A stretch of DNA of 64,000 nt, from NCBI RefSeq assembly GCF_900100885.1, contig NZ_LT629692.1, forward strand, positions 3,604,571 through 3,668,570. Direction: 5' to 3'. How positions within the stretch are numbered: position 1 is the stretch's first letter; the number at the start of each line of letters is the position of its first letter. This DNA is from Microbacterium pygmaeum (GTDB lineage: Bacteria; Actinomycetota; Actinomycetes; Actinomycetales; Microbacteriaceae). The notes below the pieces were generated by a model, which was not told where the DNA came from, made no database searches, and worked only from the letters and a program-made list of their open reading frames with translations. Positions 26,488 through 35,603 of this stretch are shown here, in pieces. The translations under genes were made by a program, and so were the position numbers.

Positions 26488-27041
26488 ACACACTCGACAT
26501 CATGATTCGCGCGCAGCGCATCCGCGACCTGCTCTTCAGCAAGCTCGCGGCACCGGGTTTCGCCGCCTTCGGCGACGGCTCGCGGATCCTGCTGCCCACC
26601 CGGCTCTCGGGTGCCCAGCACATCAGCGTCGGCAGGAAGGTCCTCATCGGCGCCGGATCGTGGCTCATCGTGCCCGAGCAGCGCCAGGAGGGTCCGAACA
26701 TCGTCCTGCACGACCGGGTCCGCATGAACACGACCTCGATCTCTGCGGTCGCCCGCGTCGAGATCGAAGAGGGAGTCGCGATCGCCCGCGGCTGCTACAT
26801 CTCCGATCACTCGCACAGCTTCGACGACCCGTCGATGCCGATCCGCGACCAGGGCATCGGCCGGGTCGCGCCGGTGCTCATCGAGCGCGGCGCGTGGCTC
26901 GGCCAGAACGTGGTCGTGCTGCCGGGCGTGACCATCGGCGCCGGGAGTGTGATCGGCGCGAACAGCGTCGTCCGGGCCGACGTGCCGCCCCGCACCGTCG
27001 CCGCCGGTGTGCCGGCACGAGTCCTGCGGGAGCTCGCATGA
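26484..27041 (+). CDS. left-handed beta-helix acyltransferase (hexapeptide family)
   Basis: 185 aa, with repeated hexapeptides such as VEIEEGVAIARG and LGQNVVVLPGVTIGAGSVIGANSVV ending in GVPARVLREL, and the catalytic-loop-like SDHSHSFDDPS. These trimeric enzymes acetylate sugars using acetyl-CoA. ATGA overlaps at both ends with glycosyltransferases indicate co-translation and a role in modifying a sugar of the same repeat unit. Confidence 0.9.
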   Translation: MNTLDIMIRAQRIRDLLFSKLAAPGFAAFGDGSRILLPTRLSGAQHISVGRKVLIGAGSWLIVPEQRQEGPNIVLHDRVRMNTTSISAVARVEIEEGVAIARGCYISDHSHSFDDPSMPIRDQGIGRVAPVLIERGAWLGQNVVVLPGVTIGAGSVIGANSVVRADVPPRTVAAGVPARVLRELA

Positions 27042-28228
27042 CCATGGCCGACCACTCCCCCCTCGACGAGGTCCGCACGCCTGCGGCATCCGACTACGTC
27101 TTCACGTTCTCGTACGAATCGTTCGCCGACGCGCACAAGCGCGGCATGATGCGCCCGCCGGACCGCCTGCTCTCGACGCTGATGACCAGCCCCGAGGTGC
27201 GCAAGCTGGTCGTGGCCGACCCGTACCGTTCGCGGGCGACCAACTGGGCGCGCGCGCTGATCGACGTCCGCCACCGCGGCCGCAACACCGCCGACATCCG
27301 CCACGTCAGCCCGATGCGCTGGGCGCGCGCAGACCCGACCGATCTCGACGAGGTCGCCGCGGCCTACGCGGGGTACGAGAAGCAGATCCGGGATGCTGCG
27401 GCCGCAGCCGGCCTCCAGAAGCCGGCGTTCATCACCGCGAACCCGCTGGTGGCGGGCTTCTCGGATCTGAGCTGGACCAGCGGCGGCCTCTACTACGCGC
27501 GCGATGACTGGCTGAGCTCGCCGGCACGCCGCAAGTACTGGCCGGCGTACCGCGAGGCATACCGGCGCATCTCGGAGCGGGGTCACGCTGTCGCGGCGGT
27601 CTCGCAGGAGATCATCGACCGCATCGGCCCGACCGGGCCGCATCGCGTGGTGCCCAACGGCATCGAGCCGGACGAGTGGCTGGGCAGCCAGCCCGCCGCT
27701 CCCGAATGGTTCGCCCGCATCCCCGGCCCGCGGGCCGTCTATGTCGGAACCCTCGACTCCCGGCTCGACCTGGAGGGACTGCGGGCGCTGGCCACGGCCC
27801 GGCCCGACCTGCACATCGTGCTGATCGGGCCCGCACCGGACGCCGGCTACGTCGCGCAGCTGCGCGCGCTGCCCAACGTGCACATCCGGGGCCTCGTCGG
27901 TCGCCGCGAAGTCGTCGCGGTGCTGCGCAACGCCGAACTCACCCTGCTCGCGCACCGGCGCACACCGCTGACCGAGGCGATGAGCCCACTGAAGGTGTAC
28001 GAATACCTGGCCGCGGGCCGACCGGTCCTGGCGACCGACCTGCTGCCCGTCAACGGACTCGGCGAGCGCGTGCTGCTCGCCCCGACCGTCGCGGAGTTCA
28101 CCGACCTGACCGACGCCGCGCTCGCGCTCGGCGTGCAGGACGAGTCCGAGCGCCGCGCCTTCGTCCTGGCGAACGCCTGGTCGAGCAGGCACCACGAAAT
28201 TCTGTCTCTGCTGGAGGGGTCCGGCTGA
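27038..28228 (+). CDS. glycosyltransferase (GT-B, family 4-like)
   Basis: 396 aa from ATG 27038, which overlaps the preceding stop; the frame is open much further upstream but that part is a shadow of two real genes. Shows VVPNGIEPDEWL, YVGTLDSRLDLEGL and SPLKVYEYLAAGRPVLATDL, the usual GT4 C-terminal order. A long N-terminal acceptor domain contains YRSRATNWARALID. Followed after 63 bp by the Alg14/Alg13-like gene. Confidence 0.85.
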   Translation: MTMADHSPLDEVRTPAASDYVFTFSYESFADAHKRGMMRPPDRLLSTLMTSPEVRKLVVADPYRSRATNWARALIDVRHRGRNTADIRHVSPMRWARADPTDLDEVAAAYAGYEKQIRDAAAAAGLQKPAFITANPLVAGFSDLSWTSGGLYYARDDWLSSPARRKYWPAYREAYRRISERGHAVAAVSQEIIDRIGPTGPHRVVPNGIEPDEWLGSQPAAPEWFARIPGPRAVYVGTLDSRLDLEGLRALATARPDLHIVLIGPAPDAGYVAQLRALPNVHIRGLVGRREVVAVLRNAELTLLAHRRTPLTEAMSPLKVYEYLAAGRPVLATDLLPVNGLGERVLLAPTVAEFTDLTDAALALGVQDESERRAFVLANAWSSRHHEILSLLEGSG

Positions 28229-28291
28229 GACGTCCATGCGGCGGGCACCCGAGCTCACCGCGGCACATGACGAACACTGGGGGAAAAGAAT

Positions 28292-29260
28292 ATGACTGAC
28301 GATGGAGACGTACTGCTCGTCTGCTCCGGCGGCGGGCACCTGAGGCAGCTGGCCGGCTTCGCCGAGCGCATGGGCATCGCCCCGGAGCGCCAGGTCTGGG
28401 TGACCTTCCGCAACGGGCTGAGCGAGTCGCTGCTCGAGGGTCGGCGGGTCATCTACGCGCCGTTCACCGCCCCGCGCGATCTGCGCAACTTCGCCAAGAT
28501 GCTGCCGCTGGCCCGCAAGGTGCTGGCTGAGAACACCTTCGTGCAGGCGATCAGCACGGGCTCGAGCCCGGCCGTCGCCTTCCTGCCGCTGGCGGCCAGA
28601 AAGGGCATCCCGACGTTCTACATCGAGAGCGCCGCGCGCGCCGACGGACCCTCGATGACGGGCAAGATCATCTCGCGCGTCAAGCGCATCCAGACCTTCT
28701 GCCAGTACCCGGCCTGGGCCGATGACCGCTGGCAGTACCGCGGCTCGGTGTTCGACTCCTTCGCGCCCGGCGAGGTGTCGGACCGCACTCCCCGTCGCGC
28801 GGTCGTCTCGGTCGGCACGCAGGAGGGCTACCCCTTCACACGCCTGTTCGACAAGGTCGTGCCGCTCCTGGCCGACTTCGACGAGGTGCTGTACCAGACC
28901 GGCGACGCCGACGTCTCGCACCTCGGGATCGAGGGCGTGGTGAGCATGCCGCACGACGATCTGAAGGCCGCGATCGCCCGCGCCGACGTCGTGATCACGC
29001 ATGCCGGCGTCGGCGGGGCGCTCACCGCGCTCAGCCTCGGCAAGCACCCGATCATGATCCCGCGCACCAAGGAGCACGGCGAGCACATCGACGACCATCA
29101 GGTGCAGGTCGCGCGCGAGCTCGACCGGCGCGAGCTCGCCACGCTCCGCCAGGTCGATGACCTGACCGCCGAGGACATCGTCTTCGCCAGCCGCCAGAGC
29201 GTCCGAACCGTGCAGCCGCCGGCGTTCCACCTGACGCCCGTCATGGAGCGGCATGGGTAG
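28292..29260 (+). CDS. Alg14/Alg13-like fused glycosyltransferase (EpsF/MurG-type)
   Basis: 322 aa, ribosome site GGGGGA. The N-terminal half begins VLLVCSGGGHLRQL and has STGSSPAVAFLPLA, the Alg14-type membrane-associated acceptor half. The C-terminal half has VSVGTQEGYPFTRLFD, HAGVGGALTALSLGKHPIMIPR and HIDDHQ, the Alg13/GT28 donor half. In many bacteria these are two proteins (CpsF/CpsG); here they are one chain. Predicted inverting transferase for the second sugar on the lipid carrier. Its end overlaps the next gene by 8 bp. Confidence 0.9.
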   Translation: MTDDGDVLLVCSGGGHLRQLAGFAERMGIAPERQVWVTFRNGLSESLLEGRRVIYAPFTAPRDLRNFAKMLPLARKVLAENTFVQAISTGSSPAVAFLPLAARKGIPTFYIESAARADGPSMTGKIISRVKRIQTFCQYPAWADDRWQYRGSVFDSFAPGEVSDRTPRRAVVSVGTQEGYPFTRLFDKVVPLLADFDEVLYQTGDADVSHLGIEGVVSMPHDDLKAAIARADVVITHAGVGGALTALSLGKHPIMIPRTKEHGEHIDDHQVQVARELDRRELATLRQVDDLTAEDIVFASRQSVRTVQPPAFHLTPVMERHG

Positions 29261-30512
29261 CGACATCGATCGGCGCAGCTTCCTTCGCGGCGGACTCCTG
29301 GTCACCACGACCGCGGCTCTCGGAGTCCTCGTCGGGTGCGCGCCTTCGGACGCTCCCTCGTCGGACTCGGCGCCTTCGTCTCCTTCGCCGACCTCGACGC
29401 CCTCGGGCGCGGCATCCGCCGATGCCGTGCCGGGAGCATCCGCCCGCCCGACCCTCTCGCCGTCGTTCGGTCCGAACGGCACCCACTTTCCCGACAGCAC
29501 GCCCTGGCCGGGCGAGTCCGCGGCATCCGACCTCGTCGTCGACTGCTCGTGGGAGGCGATCGGTGCCGCTGTCGGGGGCCTGACCGCCGCGCAGGTCGCT
29601 GCGGGGGCCGTGATCCGGGTCTCGCCGGGCACGCTGCCGGGCAACGGCGCGAAGTCCTCGTCGAACCCGGTGCTCGCTGGGCTGGGCGACCCGTCGTGGC
29701 AGCGCAACGTGCTGATCTGTCCGGCCGACGGATTCGGCAGTGTCACGGTGGCCGCCGAGGGCATCCGGCTCGACGCCTGCTCGCGCCTGTCGCTGTTCGG
29801 CTTCCTCAGCGGGGGCTCGTTCACCCTCACCGAGTGCGCGTCGATGCAGCTGGGCTGGAGCCGGCTCGATGCCCTGAACGTCACCCGCGGGGGCACCGAC
29901 CTCGAGATGCACGAGCTCGTGCTCGGCTTCCGCTACAACCCGGAGGACACCGTCGGCATCCGCCCCACCGACGCCAACGCGATGACCGGGATCTCGCGCT
30001 ACGGCTGCGTCTTCGGCCCCTCGGTCAAGCCCGCCGACAGCGACGCGCACTGCGACACGATGCAGCTCGAGGGCACCGGCACCGGCGAGTTCGGTCCGTT
30101 CCTGAACGTGGACTGCGTCGACTACGGGTCGTCGAACGCCGCGATGCTCCTGCACACGCAGGTGACCCGCGCCGAGTTCCGTCACTGCATGGTGCTCGGC
30201 GACACCCTGCCGTGGGAGGTCTTCCCGCTCCGCCCCGGCGACTACGAGGGCACCCCGAACGCGTTCTCCGGCGGCTGCGAAGACGTGCGCGCCTACGACT
30301 CGGTCATCGCCGGGCCGATCGGCGGCATGGGCTTCACCGACGTGCAGAACACGATCCTCAGCTACCCGCCGCAGGACAAGCAGCAGCCGAGCGGGTCAGG
30401 CAGCTGGACCGTCGACACGTCGGTCGCAAGCTGGGATCGGGACGACATCATGTCGCGCCAGTCCGTCGACGACTACGAGCCGGCGACCCTTACCGCACTG
30501 TGGGCCTGGTGA
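29253..30512 (+). CDS. Tat-exported lipoprotein with parallel beta-helix-like body, paralogue A
   Basis: 419 aa. The N-terminus combines a twin-arginine motif, DRRSFLRGG, with a lipobox LVGC (Cys about residue 29), then a Ser/Pro-rich linker. The body is a run of short strands with Asp/Gly turns, including SDAHCDTMQLEGTGTG and VDCVDYGSSNAAM, suggesting a right-handed parallel beta-helix as in pectate-lyase-like and glycan-processing proteins. A paralogue on the opposite strand (31740-32951) is similar along its length. The 8-bp overlap with the Alg14/13-like gene ties it to polymer synthesis; enzymatic activity is not proven. Confidence 0.8.
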   Translation: MGSDIDRRSFLRGGLLVTTTAALGVLVGCAPSDAPSSDSAPSSPSPTSTPSGAASADAVPGASARPTLSPSFGPNGTHFPDSTPWPGESAASDLVVDCSWEAIGAAVGGLTAAQVAAGAVIRVSPGTLPGNGAKSSSNPVLAGLGDPSWQRNVLICPADGFGSVTVAAEGIRLDACSRLSLFGFLSGGSFTLTECASMQLGWSRLDALNVTRGGTDLEMHELVLGFRYNPEDTVGIRPTDANAMTGISRYGCVFGPSVKPADSDAHCDTMQLEGTGTGEFGPFLNVDCVDYGSSNAAMLLHTQVTRAEFRHCMVLGDTLPWEVFPLRPGDYEGTPNAFSGGCEDVRAYDSVIAGPIGGMGFTDVQNTILSYPPQDKQQPSGSGSWTVDTSVASWDRDDIMSRQSVDDYEPATLTALWAW

Positions 30513-30653
30513 GTGTGATCGATAGGGTCCGCACAGGTTCGCGACACGGAACCGACATCTCGGTTTGATACCGTCAGAACTTCGAAGAGAGCGGAACGAC
30601 CGTCCGGGTCGTCCGTCCGACTGGGGCTTCGAACGCACAGAGAGAGCGCGATC

Positions 30654-31715
30654 TTGTCGAGCCGATCCGCCGTATTCCGCCGCACGCGACGCCGCAGCAT
30701 CCGCATCGCATCCGTCTCCGCAGTCGCGGCGGTGACGCTCCTTCTCGGGGCGTGCGCCGCCCCGTCCGCCCCGATCGTCGAGGAGACGGCCACGCCCACT
30801 CCGACCGCCACGGCCTCCGGCCCGCTCACGATCCCATCCATGATCGCGATGCCCGCGGAGAGCCCGACCTTCGAGACCATCGGACCCGTCGAGGCGGTCG
30901 CAGACGAGACGGCGACGCAGGTCGCCTACATGAGCGGCGGCAAGCGCGTCACCGCCGTGCTGCGGACCCCCCAGGGCGACGGACCGTTCCCGGCCGTCGT
31001 CGTCGTGCACGGCAGCGTCGACCCTGAGGACTACGACACCGGCACCGACCTGATCCCCGAGCAGCGCGCGCTCATCTCGAGCGGCTACGCGGTGCTCGCG
31101 GTCGACATGCGCGGGTACGCGGACTCCGACGCCGCTGACGCCGACAGCCTCGAGGTCGACCCCGGCTTCGGCTGGATGACGGTGCTGGATTGGGGAATGG
31201 CGCTGGACGTCGTCAACGGGCTTCGCGCGCTGCGCGACGGTGCGGCACCCGAGGTCGATCCCGAGAACGTCGGACTCGTCGGGCACTCGCTGGGCGGGCT
31301 GCTGGTGCTGGATGCCGCGGTCATCGCCCCCGGCGCCTCCGACATCGTCGTGGCCCTGGCCGCGGCACCGTCGGACTTCAAGGAGGCGATGGACGCGATC
31401 GAGGCCGAGAACCCCGGCGCGATGGACGAGTTCCTCGGCGAGGACACGGATCCGGCGCAGCTTGCCCAGTATTGGGCCGACATCTCCCCTCGGACGTTCT
31501 TCGACCGCGTCACCGAGCCGCTGCTGATGATCCACGGCACCGACGACGATTCGACGTTCCCCGAGTGGTCGCAGCAGACGGTCGACGCATGGCAGGCGAC
31601 CGGGAACCCGGCGGAGATCGTGCTCATCGACGGCGGTGACCACCACTTCAAGCCGCGCCGCGACGAAGAGGTCGGCATCACGATCGCCGCGCTCGACGCC
31701 GTGCTGCGCGACTGA
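30654..31715 (+). CDS. lipoprotein alpha/beta hydrolase (dienelactone hydrolase/peptidase-like)
   Basis: 353 aa from TTG 30654; no other start is in frame before the signal. Lipobox LLGAC near residue 34, then a Thr/Pro linker. Hydrolase core with VVVVHG, nucleophile elbow GHSLGG, Asp in HGTDDDSTF and His in GGDHHF: a complete catalytic triad. Membrane-anchored on the outside. Sitting between the two beta-helix lipoproteins, it may deacylate or otherwise trim the exported glycan; that is inference. Confidence 0.85.
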   Translation: MSSRSAVFRRTRRRSIRIASVSAVAAVTLLLGACAAPSAPIVEETATPTPTATASGPLTIPSMIAMPAESPTFETIGPVEAVADETATQVAYMSGGKRVTAVLRTPQGDGPFPAVVVVHGSVDPEDYDTGTDLIPEQRALISSGYAVLAVDMRGYADSDAADADSLEVDPGFGWMTVLDWGMALDVVNGLRALRDGAAPEVDPENVGLVGHSLGGLLVLDAAVIAPGASDIVVALAAAPSDFKEAMDAIEAENPGAMDEFLGEDTDPAQLAQYWADISPRTFFDRVTEPLLMIHGTDDDSTFPEWSQQTVDAWQATGNPAEIVLIDGGDHHFKPRRDEEVGITIAALDAVLRD

Positions 31716-31739
31716 CGGGCTCGCGCGCCCGATCCGGCG

Positions 31740-32951
31740 CTACCAGGCCCAGAGGGCCTGCAGCGTCGCGCGCTCGTAGTCGTTCACCGTCTGCACGCCC
31801 ATGATGTCGGCCGCGCTCCAGTCGGCCACGCCGGTGTCGACCGTCCACGTTCCCGACGCCGGGTACTGGGCATCGACCGGCCCGTAGCTGATCCGCGTGT
31901 TCTGCACGTCGGTGAAGCCCATGCGCCCGATCGCGCCCGAGACCACCGAGTCGTACAGCCGCACATCGGGGCAGCCGCCGGCGAACGCGTTCGGGTCGCC
32001 CTGGTAATCGCCCGGCTGGAGCGGGTAGATCCGCCACGGCAGCTGACCGCCCAGGATCAGGCTGTGGTGGTACTCGGCCCGCTGCAGCTTGTCCTGGAGC
32101 AGCTCGGTCGCGTTCGACGAGCCGTAGTCGACGCAGTCGACGGTGATGATCGGGCCGAACGCACCGGTGCCGGTGCCCTCGAGCTGGATCGTGTCGCAGT
32201 GCGCGTCGCTGCCCTCGGGTTTGATCGACGGTCCGAACACGCAGCCGTGCCGGCTCAGGTTCGTCATCTCGAAGGTCTCGGTGGGCCGGACGGCGCTGGT
32301 GTCGTCGGCGTTGCGGCGGAATCCGAGCACGAGTTCGTACAGGGCGAGGTTGCGACCGCCGCGCGTGATGCTCATGCCGTCGAAGCGGCTCCAGCCGACC
32401 TGGATGTCGACGCAGCGGGTGAGGGCGAAGCCGCCGGCGCTCTCGAAGCCGAAGAACGACAGCCGTGCGCACTGGTCGAAGCGCGCGCCGGCGTCGGCGA
32501 TCTGCACCGTGCCGAAGCCGTCGCGGGGCACGATGAGCACGTTGCGGCCCCACGTCTGGTTGCCGACCTGGGCGAGGGCCGGCGTGGCCGACGAGGTCCA
32601 GCCGCCGCCCGACAGCGTGCCCGGCGCGACCCGGATGACCACCCCCGCCATCACCTCTTCTGCGCTCAGCGTCTGCACGCGGCGGGCGATGTCGACCCAG
32701 TCGCAGCGTGCGTCGATCTCCAGCGCCGCGACCTCACCGGGCCACGGCACCTCGGCGGGGAAGTGCGTGCCGTTCGGACCGTACGACGAGCTGACCCCGC
32801 GACGCGTCGACGTGCCGGGCCTCGTCGTCGGCGTCGGCGTGGGCGTCGGCGTGGGCGTCGGCTTTTCGGGGGCGCACGCGACCGCGGCGAACCCGGTGGC
32901 CGCCACGATAGAGGTACCGAAGAACGCCCGGCGACTGAACGGACGCGTCAT
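31740..32951 (-). CDS. Tat-exported lipoprotein with parallel beta-helix-like body, paralogue B
   Basis: 403 aa from ATG 32951, preceded by GGAGG at ideal distance. Twin-arginine SRRAFFGTS and lipobox AVAC, then a (PT)n linker. The body matches paralogue A segment by segment: SYGPNGTHFP, GSDAHCDTIQLEGTGTG, VDCVDYGSSNAT, GFTDVQNTRISY and the terminal LQALWAW. Convergent with the hydrolase gene. The two copies have diverged well beyond recent duplication, so both are probably in use. Confidence 0.8.
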   Translation of the reverse strand: MTRPFSRRAFFGTSIVAATGFAAVACAPEKPTPTPTPTPTPTTRPGTSTRRGVSSSYGPNGTHFPAEVPWPGEVAALEIDARCDWVDIARRVQTLSAEEVMAGVVIRVAPGTLSGGGWTSSATPALAQVGNQTWGRNVLIVPRDGFGTVQIADAGARFDQCARLSFFGFESAGGFALTRCVDIQVGWSRFDGMSITRGGRNLALYELVLGFRRNADDTSAVRPTETFEMTNLSRHGCVFGPSIKPEGSDAHCDTIQLEGTGTGAFGPIITVDCVDYGSSNATELLQDKLQRAEYHHSLILGGQLPWRIYPLQPGDYQGDPNAFAGGCPDVRLYDSVVSGAIGRMGFTDVQNTRISYGPVDAQYPASGTWTVDTGVADWSAADIMGVQTVNDYERATLQALWAW

Positions 32952-33024
32952 GAAACCTCCACAGAGACGAACCTCCATCCTGCCTCAGCGCGCAGAACGC
33001 GCCAAAGCGCGGACGCCCTGTGGC

Positions 33025-34746
33025 TCAAGGATGGCGGGAGTCGTCGCCCTGCGGATCTGCGGTCTTCGTCGTGGTCGATGCCGGCGCGGTTCCCGCGTCC
33101 GCGGCCGCCGCGGCCGCCCGCCGTGCGCGGCGAGTCAGCTCCTCGGTCTCGATCAGACGGTCCTCGTCGGTCTTCTGCTCCTCGTTCGCCGTCTCCGAGA
33201 ACGTCTCGGTGTTGGCGAGCTCGGCCGCCATCTCCTCGGTCGTCTCGGCGTCGTCGGCCGCGGCATCCGTCTTCGCCGGACGCGCTTTCGGAGCACGGAT
33301 GCTGCGCACGAAGCCCAGCAGCTTTCCGACGTCGCCGCGGTAGCTCTTGAGCAGGAACAGGGGCGAGATGATGACCAGCGATCCGACCATGCCCACGATC
33401 ACCTGCACGATCGCGATCGTGTCGATCACGAGGTGGGACGCACCCCACGATCCGGCGAAGGCGAGCACGGCCATGATGGCGGGGCGGATGATCGGCAGCG
33501 CCACATCGCCGGGCCGCACGAACGTGCCGCGCATGGCGAAGCCGAACCCGGGGACGAGCAGGATGAGGCTCAGCGCGCCGTAGGTCAGCACGAGGCCGGG
33601 CAGCCCACCCCACCAGATGCCGAAGAAGAATCCGGCGATCACGATCGGGCGCGCGACGAGGTCGTAGACGAACTGGCGGTGCGAGTGCCCGAGCGAGATG
33701 TACAGCCAGGTGCGGAGCCGGCCGATCGCCTGGGCGAAACCGGCGATGGCCAGCAGGCTGAACAGCGTCGCCGCCATCTCCCAGCCGGGACCGAGGAGCA
33801 GGCGCACGAGCGGCTGCGCGACGCCGGCCGCCACCGCGTACGTGGGCAGCGTCAGGTAGCCGATCACCAGGGCGGCGCTGCGGATGTACCGGCGGTAGCG
33901 ATCGCCCTCATCGCGGAGCGCGCTCAGGACCGGCAGCGCGACACGGCCGAGCGGGCCGTTCATCTGCTGCAGCGGCAACAGGAACAGCGCGTACGCGCGT
34001 GAATACTGACCGAGGGCGGCCGGGCCGAGGGTGGCACCGATGATGACGTTGTCGAGGTTCTTCTCGGCGTAGCCGAGCAGCTCGGCGCCGAAGATGCTGC
34101 CGCCGGTGCCCAGCAGCGGCCAGGTCTCCTTGACGATGCGCGGTGGGCCCCACTTGGGGCGCACGAGCGACCACAGCACGACGAGCCGGATGATGAACTG
34201 CGCACCGGCCATGATGACGAGCGACCAGAAGCCGGCGCCCAGCAGCGCCGCCACGATGCCGGCGACCACGCCGGCGGCCATCGTGGAGATGTCCAGGCTC
34301 GCGAGCAGCCCGAAGCGCAGGTTCTTCGTGGCCATGGCCTGCAGCGGCATGACGAGGCCGCTCAGGAACACACCCGGCGCCATGAAGAGGGTGATCGCGA
34401 CCAGGCGCGGCTCGTTGTAGAGCGCGGCGACCAGCGGCGCCGACAGCGCGACCGCGACCGAGAGCACGATGCCGATGAGGGCCGACACCCACAGCAGGCT
34501 CTTCCACACCCGGTCACTGAGGTTCTTGGCCTGGATGATGGCGCCGGTCATGCCGAAGTCGCGGACGAGTTCGGCGATGCCCATGATCGAGCCGACCATC
34601 GCGATGAGACCGAAGTCGGCCGGCGTCAGCAGGCGGGCGAGCACCACGGTCGAGAGCATCTGCAGGAGCGCGCGGCCCCACAGTCCGCCCATCGTGACCG
34701 CGACGCCGCGCGATGCCTTGTGGGCCAGGTTCTGGGTACCGCTCAC
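33025..34746 (-). CDS. lipopolysaccharide biosynthesis/flippase protein (WzxC-like), second assembly set
   Basis: 573 aa from GTG 34746. Roughly twelve to fourteen membrane helices with LLQMLSTVVLARLLTPADFGLIAM near the start, the signature of the WzxC/PST branch, distinct from the first flippase at 13.6 kb. The last about 95 residues form a soluble, acidic and then Arg/Ala-rich tail (repeated ETTEE, TEELTRRARRAA) with no known domain, probably cytoplasmic. GTGA overlap with the GT2 gene upstream; last gene of the wzz-wzy-GT2-wzx operon. Confidence 0.88.
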   Translation of the reverse strand: MSGTQNLAHKASRGVAVTMGGLWGRALLQMLSTVVLARLLTPADFGLIAMVGSIMGIAELVRDFGMTGAIIQAKNLSDRVWKSLLWVSALIGIVLSVAVALSAPLVAALYNEPRLVAITLFMAPGVFLSGLVMPLQAMATKNLRFGLLASLDISTMAAGVVAGIVAALLGAGFWSLVIMAGAQFIIRLVVLWSLVRPKWGPPRIVKETWPLLGTGGSIFGAELLGYAEKNLDNVIIGATLGPAALGQYSRAYALFLLPLQQMNGPLGRVALPVLSALRDEGDRYRRYIRSAALVIGYLTLPTYAVAAGVAQPLVRLLLGPGWEMAATLFSLLAIAGFAQAIGRLRTWLYISLGHSHRQFVYDLVARPIVIAGFFFGIWWGGLPGLVLTYGALSLILLVPGFGFAMRGTFVRPGDVALPIIRPAIMAVLAFAGSWGASHLVIDTIAIVQVIVGMVGSLVIISPLFLLKSYRGDVGKLLGFVRSIRAPKARPAKTDAAADDAETTEEMAAELANTETFSETANEEQKTDEDRLIETEELTRRARRAAAAAADAGTAPASTTTKTADPQGDDSRHP

Positions 34747-35603
34747 GTCGTCTGCTCCCGCGTGGTGTGGTCACGGTTCCACGAGATCGATGCACGGCTG
34801 CGCAGGAGTCGCGCGGCCCTGCGGTGGGCCGTGAGGTAGACCGCGGTGTAGACCGCGAAGCCAGCCCACAGCGACGGCCGGCGCCAGACGCGCGAGAGCA
34901 GCGACCGAGCGCCGCCCACCGAGGTCGCCGGCGGGGTGAGCTCGGGGAAGCGCACCGCGAGCTCCTGGTTCCCGGCCGCGATGCGGGTGTTGCGGCCCAG
35001 CAGCGCGCGCAGCGTGCCGGGCGCGTGCACCGAGAAGGTGAGTCCGGCCGGCGTGAAGCGCTCGTGCGGGGCGAACAGCCGCTGCACGTACAGGTCGTCG
35101 GCGATCACGTCGGGAAACTCCTCGAAGCGGGCCCGACCGGTGGAGCTGAGGATGTACACGCCCGAGCCGATGTGGCCCGACGCGCGGTAGTCGGTCAGCG
35201 CCCACACCCGGTAGTACTGCCGCACCCACCAGGAGCGCGAGGGCAGCACGATCATGCGCGGCGCGGCGACCAGGGCGCCGACCTCGTCCATCCGGCCGGC
35301 GATCTCGGTCAGCACGGCGCCCGAGACGATCACATCGGCGTCCACGTAGGCGACCGGGTAGGCACTGACGTCCGCGGATCCCGCGTTGAGCGCCTTGATC
35401 TTCGAGCCGTGCTCCAGTTCGAGCACCCGGACGGTCGCAGCCACGGCATCCGTATCGAAATCACGGGCGATCTCCGCGGTCCGGTCGCTGCAGCCGTTGG
35501 CGACCACGACGATCTCGGCGTGCGTGTCGACCAGGGCGGTCAGCGCGCGCTCGATGACGGTCGCCTCGTCGTGCGCCGGGATGACGACGGAGATCGCGCT
35601 CAT
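34743..35603 (-). CDS. glycosyltransferase family 2
   Basis: 286 aa from ATG 35603, which overlaps the upstream stop. ISVVIPAHDEATVIERAL at the N-terminus, VAYVDADVIVSG (DxD) and a hydrophobic C-terminal region identify a GT2 enzyme with a possible membrane association. It lies inside the second assembly operon between Wzy and Wzx. A longer upstream reading is a shadow of the Wzy gene. Confidence 0.88.
   Translation of the reverse strand: MSAISVVIPAHDEATVIERALTALVDTHAEIVVVANGCSDRTAEIARDFDTDAVAATVRVLELEHGSKIKALNAGSADVSAYPVAYVDADVIVSGAVLTEIAGRMDEVGALVAAPRMIVLPSRSWWVRQYYRVWALTDYRASGHIGSGVYILSSTGRARFEEFPDVIADDLYVQRLFAPHERFTPAGLTFSVHAPGTLRALLGRNTRIAAGNQELAVRFPELTPPATSVGGARSLLSRVWRRPSLWAGFAVYTAVYLTAHRRAARLLRSRASISWNRDHTTREQTT

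Noticed and set aside
26807..29896. 1029-codon minus-strand open frame
   Set aside because: Lies opposite four well-supported plus-strand genes; composition is the Arg/Ala/Gly-rich type expected of antisense frames in GC-rich DNA.
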